Assembly: GCA_964531095.1 (NCBI GenBank)
Contig: CAZHED010000032.1
Location: forward strand, 1-64,000
DNA: 64,000 nt
From: Palsa-1150 sp964531095
GTDB taxonomy: Bacteria > Myxococcota_A > Polyangia > Polyangiales > Polyangiaceae
Direction of reading: 5' to 3'
This document shows positions 57,426-64,000 of this stretch, piece by piece; positions within the stretch are counted from its first letter, which is position 1; the number at the start of each line of letters is the position of its first letter. Both the position numbers and the translations under genes were made by a program. Under the pieces are notes generated by a model. That model saw only the letters and a program-made list of their open reading frames with translations, searched no databases and had not been told where the DNA came from.

Positions 57426-58448
57426 ATGGCACTCAACAAGCGACGACTCGGCACGACCGACCTGGAAATCACGACGGTGGGCTTCGGCGCCTGGGCGATA
57501 GGCGGCGGCGGCTGGGTCTACGGCTGGGGACCCCAGGACGACGCGCCATCGATCGCCGCCATTCGTCACGCCGTCAGCCGCGGCGTGAACTGGATCGACA
57601 CGGCCGCCATCTACGGCCTTGGCCACTCCGAGGAGGTCGTCGGGCGGGCCCTCCGCGAGATACCCTCTTCCGAGCGCCCCTTCGTCTTCACAAAGGGCGG
57701 CATGATCCCGGACCGCGAGAGGCCATACGACGAGCCCGCGCGGGACTTGCGGCCCGAGACGATCCGGCGTGAGGTCGAGGGTTCGCTCCGGCGCCTCGGC
57801 GTCGAGCGGATCGACCTCTACCAGTTCCACTGGCCCGACGGGGTTGGCACACCCATCGAAGCCTCGTGGCACGAGATGGGGCGGCTCATCGAAGAGGGAA
57901 AGATCCGCGCGGCAGGCGTGTCGAACTTCGACGTCGCGCTGCTCGAGCGCGCGGAGGCGGTGCGCCACCTGGACAGCCTGCAGCCGCCGTTTTCCCTTAT
58001 CCGACGCGACTCCGCCGCGAAGGTGATCCCGTGGGCCGCGGCGCACCGGACCGCTGTCATCGCGTATAGCCCGATGCAGTCGGGCCTGCTCACGGACACG
58101 TTCTCCATGCAGCGCCTCGCGGCGATGGCCGAGGACGACTGGCGACGTCGCTCCGTGCACTTCACCGAGCCGCAGCTCACTCGCAACGTTGCGCTCCGGG
58201 ACGCGCTGCGGCCCACCGCAGAGCGCCACGGCGTCACTGTCTCGGCCGTCGCCGTCGCTTGGGTCCTCGCGTGTCCCGGGGTGACGGGCGCCATCGTGGG
58301 TGCGCGCAGTCCCAAGCAGGTGGACGGCTGGATTGCGGCGGGATCGCTCGATCTCGACGCCTCCGATCTTGCCGAGATTGCGGAAGCGATCCGGCGAACC
58401 GGTGCGGGCTCGGGGCCGGTCGCCAACACGTGGAAGGGGGCCGCATGA
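57426..58448 (+). CDS. Aldo/keto reductase
   Basis: 340 residues; NADPH-dependent oxidoreductase. ATG 57426 follows a strong GAGGAG site and matches the family N-terminus (LGTTDLEITTVGFGAWAIGGG). The catalytic tetrad is present: Asp and Tyr in WIDTAAIYGLGHSEE near 55, Lys in FVFTKGG near 84, and His in YQFHWPD near 135. The C-terminal cofactor region has AIVGARSPKQVD near 300. The substrate is unknown. It shares four bases with the following dehydrogenase gene (ATGA), so the two are translated together. Confidence 0.9.
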   Translation: MALNKRRLGTTDLEITTVGFGAWAIGGGGWVYGWGPQDDAPSIAAIRHAVSRGVNWIDTAAIYGLGHSEEVVGRALREIPSSERPFVFTKGGMIPDRERPYDEPARDLRPETIRREVEGSLRRLGVERIDLYQFHWPDGVGTPIEASWHEMGRLIEEGKIRAAGVSNFDVALLERAEAVRHLDSLQPPFSLIRRDSAAKVIPWAAAHRTAVIAYSPMQSGLLTDTFSMQRLAAMAEDDWRRRSVHFTEPQLTRNVALRDALRPTAERHGVTVSAVAVAWVLACPGVTGAIVGARSPKQVDGWIAAGSLDLDASDLAEIAEAIRRTGAGSGPVANTWKGAA

Positions 58449-59311
58449 ACCCGCGCGTTGCAGTCCTCGGCACCGGACGCATGGGCACGGCCCTTGCGCG
58501 CCGCCTCGCGACCACCGGCGTCGAGGTGGTCGTCTGGAACCGCACGCGCTCGCGCGCCGAGGCTGTCGGGGCCGGCACCGTGGTCGGGTCTCCTGCGGAG
58601 GCCGTCGCGACGGTCGACGTCGTCCTCACGAGCCTCACGGGACCCGACGCGGTCCGCGCGGCGTTCGGGGGCTCGAACGGTGCCCTCGCGGGGGCGCGTG
58701 GACAGAGCTTCGTCGAGATGAGCACGGCGGGCCCCGACGTGCACGAGGAGCTTGCGCCGCTCGTCGCGAAGACCGGCTCGACCCTGGTGGACGCACCGGT
58801 GATCGGTGCTCCCCCCACCGTGCTCGAGGGCGCGGCCCTCATCATCGCGGGCGGCGACCGAGTCGACGTCGAGCGTGTCCGGCCCGTCCTCGAGCGCTTC
58901 GGGGAGTTGCGCCACGTGGGGCCCTTCGGGAGCGGTGCGCGCCTCAAGCTCGTTGCCAACAGCGCGCTCGGCGCCGTCGTCCTCATCGCCGCGGAGCTCG
59001 AGACGGCAGGAAAGCTCGCCGGGCTCGATGCCGGGGCGGTCTTCGACGTCCTCACGCGATTCGTCCCGTCGCTTGCGGTTCGCCGGGCCGGCTACCTCCA
59101 GGATCGGCACCAGCCGACGCTCTTCGCGCTTCGCGACCTTCGCAAGGACCTCGACCTGGCGCTGAGCGTCTTTCACCGCGTCGACGCGCACGTCCCGATC
59201 ACGGCGCTCGTCCGCGAATGGGTCGACGAAGCCGCTGCCGCCGATGCAGATCTCGACATCTCGGCGGTCATCCGTCGGTACGCTCAGAACGCTGGACTAC
59301 GCGCCACTTAG
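58445..59311 (+). CDS. NAD(P)-dependent beta-hydroxyacid dehydrogenase (6PGDH/HIBADH family)
   Basis: 288 residues. Rossmann motif VAVLGTGRMGTALARRL near 5. FVEMSTAGPDV near 95 is the substrate-binding SxxxG-like segment (usually MST), and GSGARLKLVANS near 160 carries the catalytic Lys (usually GxGxxxKxxNN). The domain order fits 3-hydroxyisobutyrate/tartronate-semialdehyde/glyoxylate reductase-type enzymes. With the aldo/keto reductase it may form a small redox pathway; the metabolites are not shown. It ends 20 bases before a small ORF. Confidence 0.88.
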   Translation: MNPRVAVLGTGRMGTALARRLATTGVEVVVWNRTRSRAEAVGAGTVVGSPAEAVATVDVVLTSLTGPDAVRAAFGGSNGALAGARGQSFVEMSTAGPDVHEELAPLVAKTGSTLVDAPVIGAPPTVLEGAALIIAGGDRVDVERVRPVLERFGELRHVGPFGSGARLKLVANSALGAVVLIAAELETAGKLAGLDAGAVFDVLTRFVPSLAVRRAGYLQDRHQPTLFALRDLRKDLDLALSVFHRVDAHVPITALVREWVDEAAAADADLDISAVIRRYAQNAGLRAT

Positions 59312-59331
59312 AGAGGAGGGTGCGCGGGGTC

Positions 59332-59505
59332 ATGATACAGCCGTTCTCGGCGAGAGCTCGCCGACAAGTGCGAGAGCGTGCGACTTGGCGAGGCGAGGCG
59401 ATCGAAGATGCACACTCGGGGTCGCTCTCCCCGGACGACGCGAATCGGCTTAGGATTGCGTTAAAGAACAGCGAGCCGATTCCGTTCCCGGGGGTACAGC
59501 CATGA
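59332..59505 (+). CDS. Small ORF upstream of, and overlapping, the BLUF gene
   Basis: 57 residues from ATG 59332, after a GAGGAGGG sequence (about 10-14 bases upstream). The protein is Arg/Ala-rich at the N-terminus (ARARRQVRERATWRG) and ends in a neat SPDDANRLRIALKNSE...PFPG segment, with no membrane helix or signal. Its stop shares four bases with the BLUF start (ATGA), and GGGGGT at its end could be the BLUF ribosome-binding site. Third-position GC is only moderate. It may be a partner of the photoreceptor or a leader whose translation sets BLUF expression. Confidence 0.5.
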   Translation: MIQPFSARARRQVRERATWRGEAIEDAHSGSLSPDDANRLRIALKNSEPIPFPGVQP

Positions 59506-59942
59506 GCGCTCTCATTCATGTGGCGTACGCGAGCGAAGCGTCCGTCGAATTCTCCAATGAAGCTCTGCGGCACCTCCTCGAGGGCGCGCGGCGCAACAAC
59601 GCCGCGATCGGCGTCACCGGGATTCTCCTGCTCGTCGATCGCTCGTTCTTTCAGGTCCTCGAAGGTGAGCCCGCAGCCGTCGCGAGCTTGTATGAAAAGA
59701 TCGAGCAAGACACCCGCCACAAGCGCGTCGTGAAACTGATCCAGGAGCCCATCAAGGAACGGGACTTTCGAGATTGGTCGATGGGGCTGGCGCGGATAGC
59801 GCCCAAAGAGCTTTCGGCGCTCCCCGGATTCAGTGACTTCTTTACGACCGGACGGAGCTTGAACAGCCTCCCCCCGGGAATGGCCCAGAAGTTGCTGAGC
59901 GGATTTCGCGCTGGCCAATGGCGAGCGCGTGTAGGCGGTTAG
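59502..59942 (+). CDS. BLUF-domain blue-light photoreceptor
   Basis: 146 residues. The BLUF core covers about 1-95 and keeps the residues that bind and gate FAD: Tyr9 (equivalent to AppA Tyr21), Asn33 (Asn45), Gln51 (Gln63), Trp92 (Trp104) and Met94 (Met106). The LEG and DWSMG motifs are present. Only a short helical tail of about 50 residues follows, so it is a stand-alone sensor that must act through a partner. The neighbours are the 57-residue ORF and a cytochrome c/sugar dehydrogenase. BLUF proteins sense blue light through flavin hydrogen-bond switching. Confidence 0.93.
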   Translation: MSALIHVAYASEASVEFSNEALRHLLEGARRNNAAIGVTGILLLVDRSFFQVLEGEPAAVASLYEKIEQDTRHKRVVKLIQEPIKERDFRDWSMGLARIAPKELSALPGFSDFFTTGRSLNSLPPGMAQKLLSGFRAGQWRARVGG

Positions 59943-59977
59943 TCCAAGAGGGGACTTTCTTCGACACCGCGACTCGC

Positions 59978-61645
59978 ATGGCCAGCAAAGCGTCCCGCCG
60001 ACTCGCCGTCATTTTGCCGTTCGCTCTGCTCGGCGTGGTCGTGATGGTCTCGGAGAATGCGACCCGCCTGCGCGGTCTGAAGGCCGATCGATCCGGCAGG
60101 CGAATCTTCGAGCAGCGTTGCGCGACCTGCCATTCGACCGGAGGGGGAGCAGCCCAGGGGCCGGGGCTGGGCGGGGTCGTCGGACGCGAGGCAGCGGCCA
60201 CGCATTTCGGCTATTCGCCCGCGCTTCGCCAGACGCATCTCACATGGGACCGGCCCACGCTCGATCGCTTCCTCGCCGCCCCGCAGCTGCTCGTCCCGGG
60301 CACGACGATGCCCATGGCCGTTCCGGACGAAACCGAGCGGCTCGCTGTCGTCGACTACCTGGCCTCGCTCGCTCCGGGTGACTCGTCCGCCCGCGTCGCG
60401 CGTTCGGCGCCCGCGGGTCCCCCGGCGGCTCCCGGTCTGCGCACGGGCGCCGCCGCGTTGGGCGACTTTCGCGGCGACGGCCCCGGCGTGCGCCGCCACA
60501 TTACGATCGCCGATCTTCCGCGTCCGTTCGCTACGCCCTCCGCGCTCAACGGTCCGGAAGTCGTGTCCCCCCCTCCGGGCGTCCACCCATTCCTGCCGCC
60601 GGGCTTTCGGGCGGACGTCTTTGCGCGTGACCTGCTCGGGCCGCGGCTGCTGCGGGTATCGCCCTCGGGCGACCTCTTCGTCGCCGAGAGCTCGGCCGGC
60701 CAGGTACGCGTCCTTCGCGCGGCTGCCGGTGCGCGCGAGGCGGAGCGGCGAGAGGTCTTCGCGACCGGCCTCGATCGCCCCTTCGGAATCGCGTTCTATC
60801 CGCCCGGCGCCGATCCCGAGTGGGTCTACGTCGCCGAGACGAATGCCGTCGTTCGGTTCCCCTATCGCTCCGGCGACGTGAGCGCGCGCGGCGGCTTCGA
60901 GACCGTCGTCGACTCGCTCACGAACGAGCAGGGCGGCCACTGGACTCGGGACATCGCGTTCTCTTCCGACGGCAGGCAGATGTTCGTTTCGGTCGGCTCG
61001 GCATCCAACGTCGCCGAGGGGGACCCCGACGAGCGCGATCGGGCCGACGTGCTGGTCTTCGACCCGGAAGGCGGGGGCCGGCAGGTCTTCGCGAGCGGCA
61101 TTCGAAACTGCGTCGGCCTTGCGGTGCATCCGTCGACGGGCGACCTGTGGTGCTCCACCAACGAGCGCGACGGTCTGGGCGACGATCTCGTCCCCGACTA
61201 CGTCACGCGTGTGCGGCGGGGCGGCTTTTACGGTTGGCCATGGTTTTACCTCGGCGACCATCCTGACCCGCGTCATGCTGGCGAGCGGCCCGATCTGGCG
61301 GGTAAGACCCTGGTCCCGGACGTCCTGCTCCAGGCGCATTCGGCGTCGCTTCAAATGACGTTCTACGACGCCGCGGCGTTTCCTCCAAAGTATCGAGGGA
61401 TGGCATTCGCCGCGCTGCACGGCTCGTGGAATCGCGGAGTGCGCACCGGGGCCAAATTGATCGCCGTACCCGCCCCGGGCGGCGTACCGACGGGCGAGTA
61501 CGAGGACTTCATGACGGGTTTCGTCGTGGACGACGACTCCGTGTGGGCGCGCTTGGTCGGAGTCGCGGTCGCGCGAGACGGAGCGCTCTTCGTCAGCGAC
61601 GACGGCAACGGCACGCTCTGGCGGGTCAGCTTCGCCGGCGACTGA
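59978..61645 (+). CDS. Cytochrome c-fused sorbosone/PQQ-type sugar dehydrogenase
   Basis: 555 residues from ATG 59978; the frame also runs upstream into the BLUF gene. A short hydrophobic anchor lies at residues about 10-25. A class I cytochrome c domain follows, with CATCH near 48 and axial Met in TTMPMAV near 112. The rest is a beta-propeller of the soluble glucose/sorbosone dehydrogenase superfamily with GLDRPFGIAFYP, GGHWTRDIAFSSDG, VFASGIRNCVGLAVHP and FHGSWNRG-like ALHGSWNRGV motifs. Periplasmic sugar oxidation with electron transfer through the haem is expected. It might supply electrons under light control, but this is speculative. Confidence 0.85.
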   Translation: MASKASRRLAVILPFALLGVVVMVSENATRLRGLKADRSGRRIFEQRCATCHSTGGGAAQGPGLGGVVGREAAATHFGYSPALRQTHLTWDRPTLDRFLAAPQLLVPGTTMPMAVPDETERLAVVDYLASLAPGDSSARVARSAPAGPPAAPGLRTGAAALGDFRGDGPGVRRHITIADLPRPFATPSALNGPEVVSPPPGVHPFLPPGFRADVFARDLLGPRLLRVSPSGDLFVAESSAGQVRVLRAAAGAREAERREVFATGLDRPFGIAFYPPGADPEWVYVAETNAVVRFPYRSGDVSARGGFETVVDSLTNEQGGHWTRDIAFSSDGRQMFVSVGSASNVAEGDPDERDRADVLVFDPEGGGRQVFASGIRNCVGLAVHPSTGDLWCSTNERDGLGDDLVPDYVTRVRRGGFYGWPWFYLGDHPDPRHAGERPDLAGKTLVPDVLLQAHSASLQMTFYDAAAFPPKYRGMAFAALHGSWNRGVRTGAKLIAVPAPGGVPTGEYEDFMTGFVVDDDSVWARLVGVAVARDGALFVSDDGNGTLWRVSFAGD

Positions 61646-61723
61646 GGATGACCGACGACTGACTTCCACTCATATGTAGTTGAAGCTGACGCTGCCCCGG
61701 TCGCCGTCCGTGGGATTCGCGGT

Positions 61724-62626
61724 CTATGGGTGGCAGGTGCCGCTGTCTGCGCCGGGGTGGTTGCAGTGCAGCTGCTGGAGCGCCGAGCTCTGAAGCGCAG
61801 CACCCAGGTGGTACTCGCGACAGTCGCGCGTGTCGCCGCTGGCCGGTCCTGCCGAAGAATAGCTGCTGCTGTTCGGGCTTCCGTCCACGATCACGACTCC
61901 GCTGCCCGAGTCGGCGATCCCCATGAAACCGGGACAGGCGGCCAGGCAATCGGCCGACGACGCGTATGGCGGAGCGCCGCTTTCGGGCAAGAAGCCCGCG
62001 TCCGGTGTGCAATAGCTTGTGGCGAGCGCGCAGAAGTCCTCGCATTGGGTGCCGCACACGCCCCAGCCGTACGGCCCTGCATGCCAACAATGGGGATTTG
62101 CACCAAGGCCGTTTCCTCCGGCGTCGACGGCAAGCGCATTGAGAGCGTGTTCGTAGTGACAGAGGAGCGTGTTGCCCGACCCAGCGTCGACGACCGGGAT
62201 GTACTGACAGGCGGCCATGCATTCGGCCGTGCTTGCGTACTGCTGGTCCGGCCCCGTGCAGGCTGATTGAATGAGGGTGCAGTACGACGCGCAGCTGAGC
62301 GGCGCGCCCCCATCGCCTGCGTCGCCGCCAGATGAGCCGCTCGAGCCGCCGGAAGAGCTGCCGCCGGAACTGCTCGACGAACTGCTTGACCCGCCGGAGC
62401 TGCTGCTGCTTGCCCCGCTGGAAGAGCCGCTCGAACTGCCAGAGGAGCCGCCGCTGCCTGACCCGGAGGAGCTGCTGCCGGAACCGCTGGACGAGCCGCT
62501 CGAGCTGCTGGTCCCGCTATCACCGATCGGGCTCGTGGTGCTCGAACTGTCACACGCGAGCCACGTTCCGGCTGCGACGACTCCTGCGACCGCGGTCAAC
62601 CCCAAGACGCGCGCCGATTTTTCCAT
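61724..62626 (-). CDS. Ser/Gly-linker lipoprotein with two Cys-rich modules
   Basis: About 300 residues; signal with lipobox WLAC (near 22-25). Residues 26-110 are an uninterrupted Ser/Gly run in mixed order, a typical Polyangia surface linker. Two modules follow, each with the pattern CxxYC or CxxFC, then Cys, Tyr-Ala-Ser, and (E/D)C-AAC (near 112-145 and 195-235). They look like a tandem duplication of a small disulphide-bonded domain. The function is unknown, possibly cell-surface binding. Confidence 0.75.
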   Translation of the reverse strand: MEKSARVLGLTAVAGVVAAGTWLACDSSSTTSPIGDSGTSSSSGSSSGSGSSSSGSGSGGSSGSSSGSSSGASSSSSGGSSSSSSSSGGSSSGGSSGSSGGDAGDGGAPLSCASYCTLIQSACTGPDQQYASTAECMAACQYIPVVDAGSGNTLLCHYEHALNALAVDAGGNGLGANPHCWHAGPYGWGVCGTQCEDFCALATSYCTPDAGFLPESGAPPYASSADCLAACPGFMGIADSGSGVVIVDGSPNSSSYSSAGPASGDTRDCREYHLGAALQSSALQQLHCNHPGADSGTCHP

Positions 62627-62715
62627 AGATCACCTCCGATAGCGCGTTACTCGAGCGCGGGTTTGGAAGCAAGCGTTTCCCTCGCTGGGCCGCGGCGCCG
62701 CCGCGCTCTGGGTGG

Positions 62716-63130
62716 TCACGAGCGCCGCCACTGCCCAGGTGGCTTGCCCGTCCAGCGCTTGAATGCGCGGCTGAACGTCGCGAGGTCGGCGAAGCCGAGT
62801 CGGACCGCGGCCTCTGAAAGGGCGACCCCCGGGTCGAGGAGCAGGCCGCGTGCGACGCCCAGACGCGCGCGGTCGAGCACCTCGCTGAACTGCGTGTCTT
62901 CTTGCCCGAGGCGGCGCTGCAGCGTTCGCGCGCTCATGTGCATGGCGCGCGCTACTTCTCGCATGTCGGTGCCGTTCGGCAAGGTCGCGGCAAGGCGGGC
63001 GGCGACGCGCTCGGAGAACGAAGCGGCTAGCGGTCGTGCTGCGAGCTCCGCCTCCACGAGCGGGGCGACCGTCTCCACGGTACGCGGGTCGGCGGCCCGC
63101 ATGACCCGATCCAGCACGACCGACGAAAGC
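62716..63130 (-). pseudogene. 5'-truncated AraC family regulator
   Basis: Only the end of the linker and the C-terminal double helix-turn-helix of an AraC regulator remain (MHMSARTLQRRLGQEDTQF near the middle, LGFADLATFSRAFKRWTGKPP at the end). The family also has an N-terminal ligand domain of about 190 residues (Arabinose_bd type), which is missing. Similarity stops near 63130, where the sequence becomes the antisense of a pentapeptide-repeat frame. A short product from ATG 63102 (128 residues) remains possible. It is probably non-functional or a domain-only derivative. Confidence 0.72.
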
Positions 63131-63425
63131 GTCCAGCCAGGGGGTCGACCTGGGAGGCGCCAACCTGGCGGGCGCCGACCTGCGTGGCGCAAACCTTGAG
63201 GATGCGAGCCTCGAGGGCACGGACCTGACGGGGGCGCGGCTCGATGGGTCGAACCTCGAAGACGCCGACCTGTCTCGGGCCAAGCTCGCCGACGTCTCGG
63301 CGCGCGGCGCTAACTTCGAGGGCGCGTCGCTCCCGGCCGCGTCGCTCGCGAGGGCCAACCTCGACGGGGCAAACCTCGAAAGGGTCGATCTCGACGGGGC
63401 GTTTCTCGAAGGCCTGCGCGCCTAG
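63123..63425 (+). pseudogene. 5'-truncated pentapeptide-repeat protein
   Basis: The frame reads about 18 pentapeptide repeats of A(N/D)L-x-x type (GANLAGADLRGANLEDASLE and onward) and ends at TAG 63425. The in-frame sequence upstream stops at TGA 63102-63104, and no ATG, GTG or TTG lies between, so it cannot start normally. The repeats form a right-handed beta-helix in family members. It lies head to head with the truncated AraC gene, both losing their 5' parts at the same place. Confidence 0.75.
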
Positions 63426-63511
63426 CGAGCAAGAGACTTTGGATTTCACGCGGGTCGCTCTACCAGGTTCCCTCCGCAGTTGGGGGCAGATGCGGCTCGA
63501 GAAGCTGATGC

Positions 63512-63692
63512 TCAGCGATGGCGGGAGGCTTCTTCGAGGTGCCCGTAAAAGTGCCCCGTGCCGAGCCGGTCGAAGGCGGCGGGCGGAAACGGCAGATCGA
63601 AGGCATCGCCCCGTAGGAAGCGAGCGTTTGGGGCGCGCGATGCGGCGAGTCGCGTCGTACTCGCCCGCGCGAGCCTCGTAGTATTCGCGCAC
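63512..63692 (-). pseudogene. Methyltransferase pseudogene with internal deletion and frame change
   Basis: The start region reads VREYYEARAGEYDATR, a classical class I methyltransferase N-terminus. After a shift of frame, the same strand continues as ARFLRGDAFDLPFPPAAFDR and GHFYGHLEEASRHR, then a stop at 63512-63514. The SAM-binding motif I region (about 50 residues) is missing between the pieces, and the C-terminal half is absent. The two pieces match successive parts of one family, so this is a broken gene, not two small ones. Confidence 0.72.
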
Positions 63693-63721
63693 GTCGGCAG
63701 GTTACTACCGCGTGGGGTCGT

Positions 63722-64000
63722 TCAGGCGGGGCCGCTGTGACGAAACGTTCGCCATGCGTCCGCGTCGAGCCGGTAGACGACGTGCCTTCTGCGAGGATCG
63801 CCTTCGGGCACACGAGGATGGTCGAACGTCTCGCCAGGTGAGAAAACCATCCCGAGCCGGTCCATGACCCGGCGGGAGCGCTCGTTGTCCGGTGTGGTAG
63901 CGCCGATGATCTCCTGGAGGCCGACGCGCTCAAAGCCATCGCGCACAGCGGCGCCGGCAGCCTCGCTCGCGTACCCGTAACCCCAGCAATCGAACACGAG
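63722..64000 (-). CDS. GNAT acetyltransferase (RimJ/RimL type), partial
   Basis: The visible part is the C-terminal 90 residues; the N-terminus lies beyond the right edge. CWGYGYASEAAGAAVRDGFE is the acetyl-CoA-binding motif A region, and NERSRRVMDRLGM is the typical C-terminal helix. The end (DHPRVPEGDPRRRHVVYRL) is seen in small bacterial GNAT enzymes that acetylate amino groups. Whether the full gene is intact cannot be judged from this window. Confidence 0.85.
   Translation of the reverse strand, partial: LVFDCWGYGYASEAAGAAVRDGFERVGLQEIIGATTPDNERSRRVMDRLGMVFSPGETFDHPRVPEGDPRRRHVVYRLDADAWRTFRHSGPA

Noticed and set aside
62301..62520. Repeat-rich DNA considered as a CRISPR-like or VNTR array
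   Set aside because: It is codon-level low complexity encoding the Ser/Gly linker of the lipoprotein; units are irregular and there are no spacers.

Overview
The window looks like chromosomal DNA from a large-genome myxobacterium (Myxococcota, probably Polyangia). The basis is very high GC with strong third-position bias, frequent GTG/TTG starts, many secreted lipoproteins with Asp/Gly/Ala- or Ser/Gly-rich linkers, a Hanks-type Ser/Thr kinase with a membrane anchor, PEGA-like and AgmX/PglI-like proteins, and a serine-peptidase-free but lipoprotein-rich gene content. This is inference from gene content and composition, not from a marker gene. No prophage, insertion sequence, CRISPR array or rRNA was seen.

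Layout. 0-5 kb: tRNA-Leu(CAG), a small zinc-ribbon protein, a PEGA/TPR-like envelope protein, then pyrC-carA (pyrimidine synthesis) with overlapping stop and start. 5-10.6 kb: a PheA-like protein whose active-site residues appear lost, a Ser/Thr kinase, a membrane PH-like protein, then a dCMP deaminase-ddl pair. 10.7-15.7 kb: small envelope proteins, a sulfatase-modifying-factor-like lipoprotein, a His-rich metal-binding protein divergent from a cytochrome c/FTR1 iron permease, and a TetR regulator. 15.7-21.4 kb: two large genes of the 2-hydroxyacyl-CoA dehydratase activase family, preceded by two palindromic sites that look like TetR operators. 21.6-26.7 kb: a surface-polysaccharide type cluster (membrane glycosyltransferase, methyltransferase, asparagine synthase-like amidotransferase, GT2 glycosyltransferase).

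27-38 kb: an unknown 616-residue protein coupled to greB, then def, a proline-rich methyltransferase coupled to psd, and a DUF4175 protein coupled to a gluzincin-type peptidase. 37.6-45.6 kb: the conserved aroA-cmk-rpsA core, here bracketed by two similar lipoprotein genes, followed by a HIT hydrolase and an AI-2E-type permease. 45.6-52 kb: two acyl-CoA dehydrogenases around a lipoprotein, a FEN-type 5'-3' exonuclease, and an ECF sigma/anti-sigma pair. 52-57 kb: a patatin lipoprotein coupled to an outer-membrane-like protein, and a large lipoprotein with a Pro-Asp-Ala-Gly repeat linker.

57-64 kb: an aldo/keto reductase-dehydrogenase pair, a 57-residue ORF coupled to a canonical BLUF blue-light receptor, a cytochrome c/sugar dehydrogenase, a Cys-rich lipoprotein, and then a decayed kilobase holding three gene remnants (AraC regulator, pentapeptide-repeat protein, methyltransferase). 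A GNAT acetyltransferase gene runs off the right edge.

Many gene pairs share 1-4 nt between stop and start (ATGA, GTGA, TTGA, TAATG, TGATG), so translational coupling is a dominant organising feature. The most unusual items are the PheA-like pseudoenzyme candidate, the BLUF pair, the TetR-controlled activase locus, and the head-to-head gene-remnant junction near 63.13 kb.
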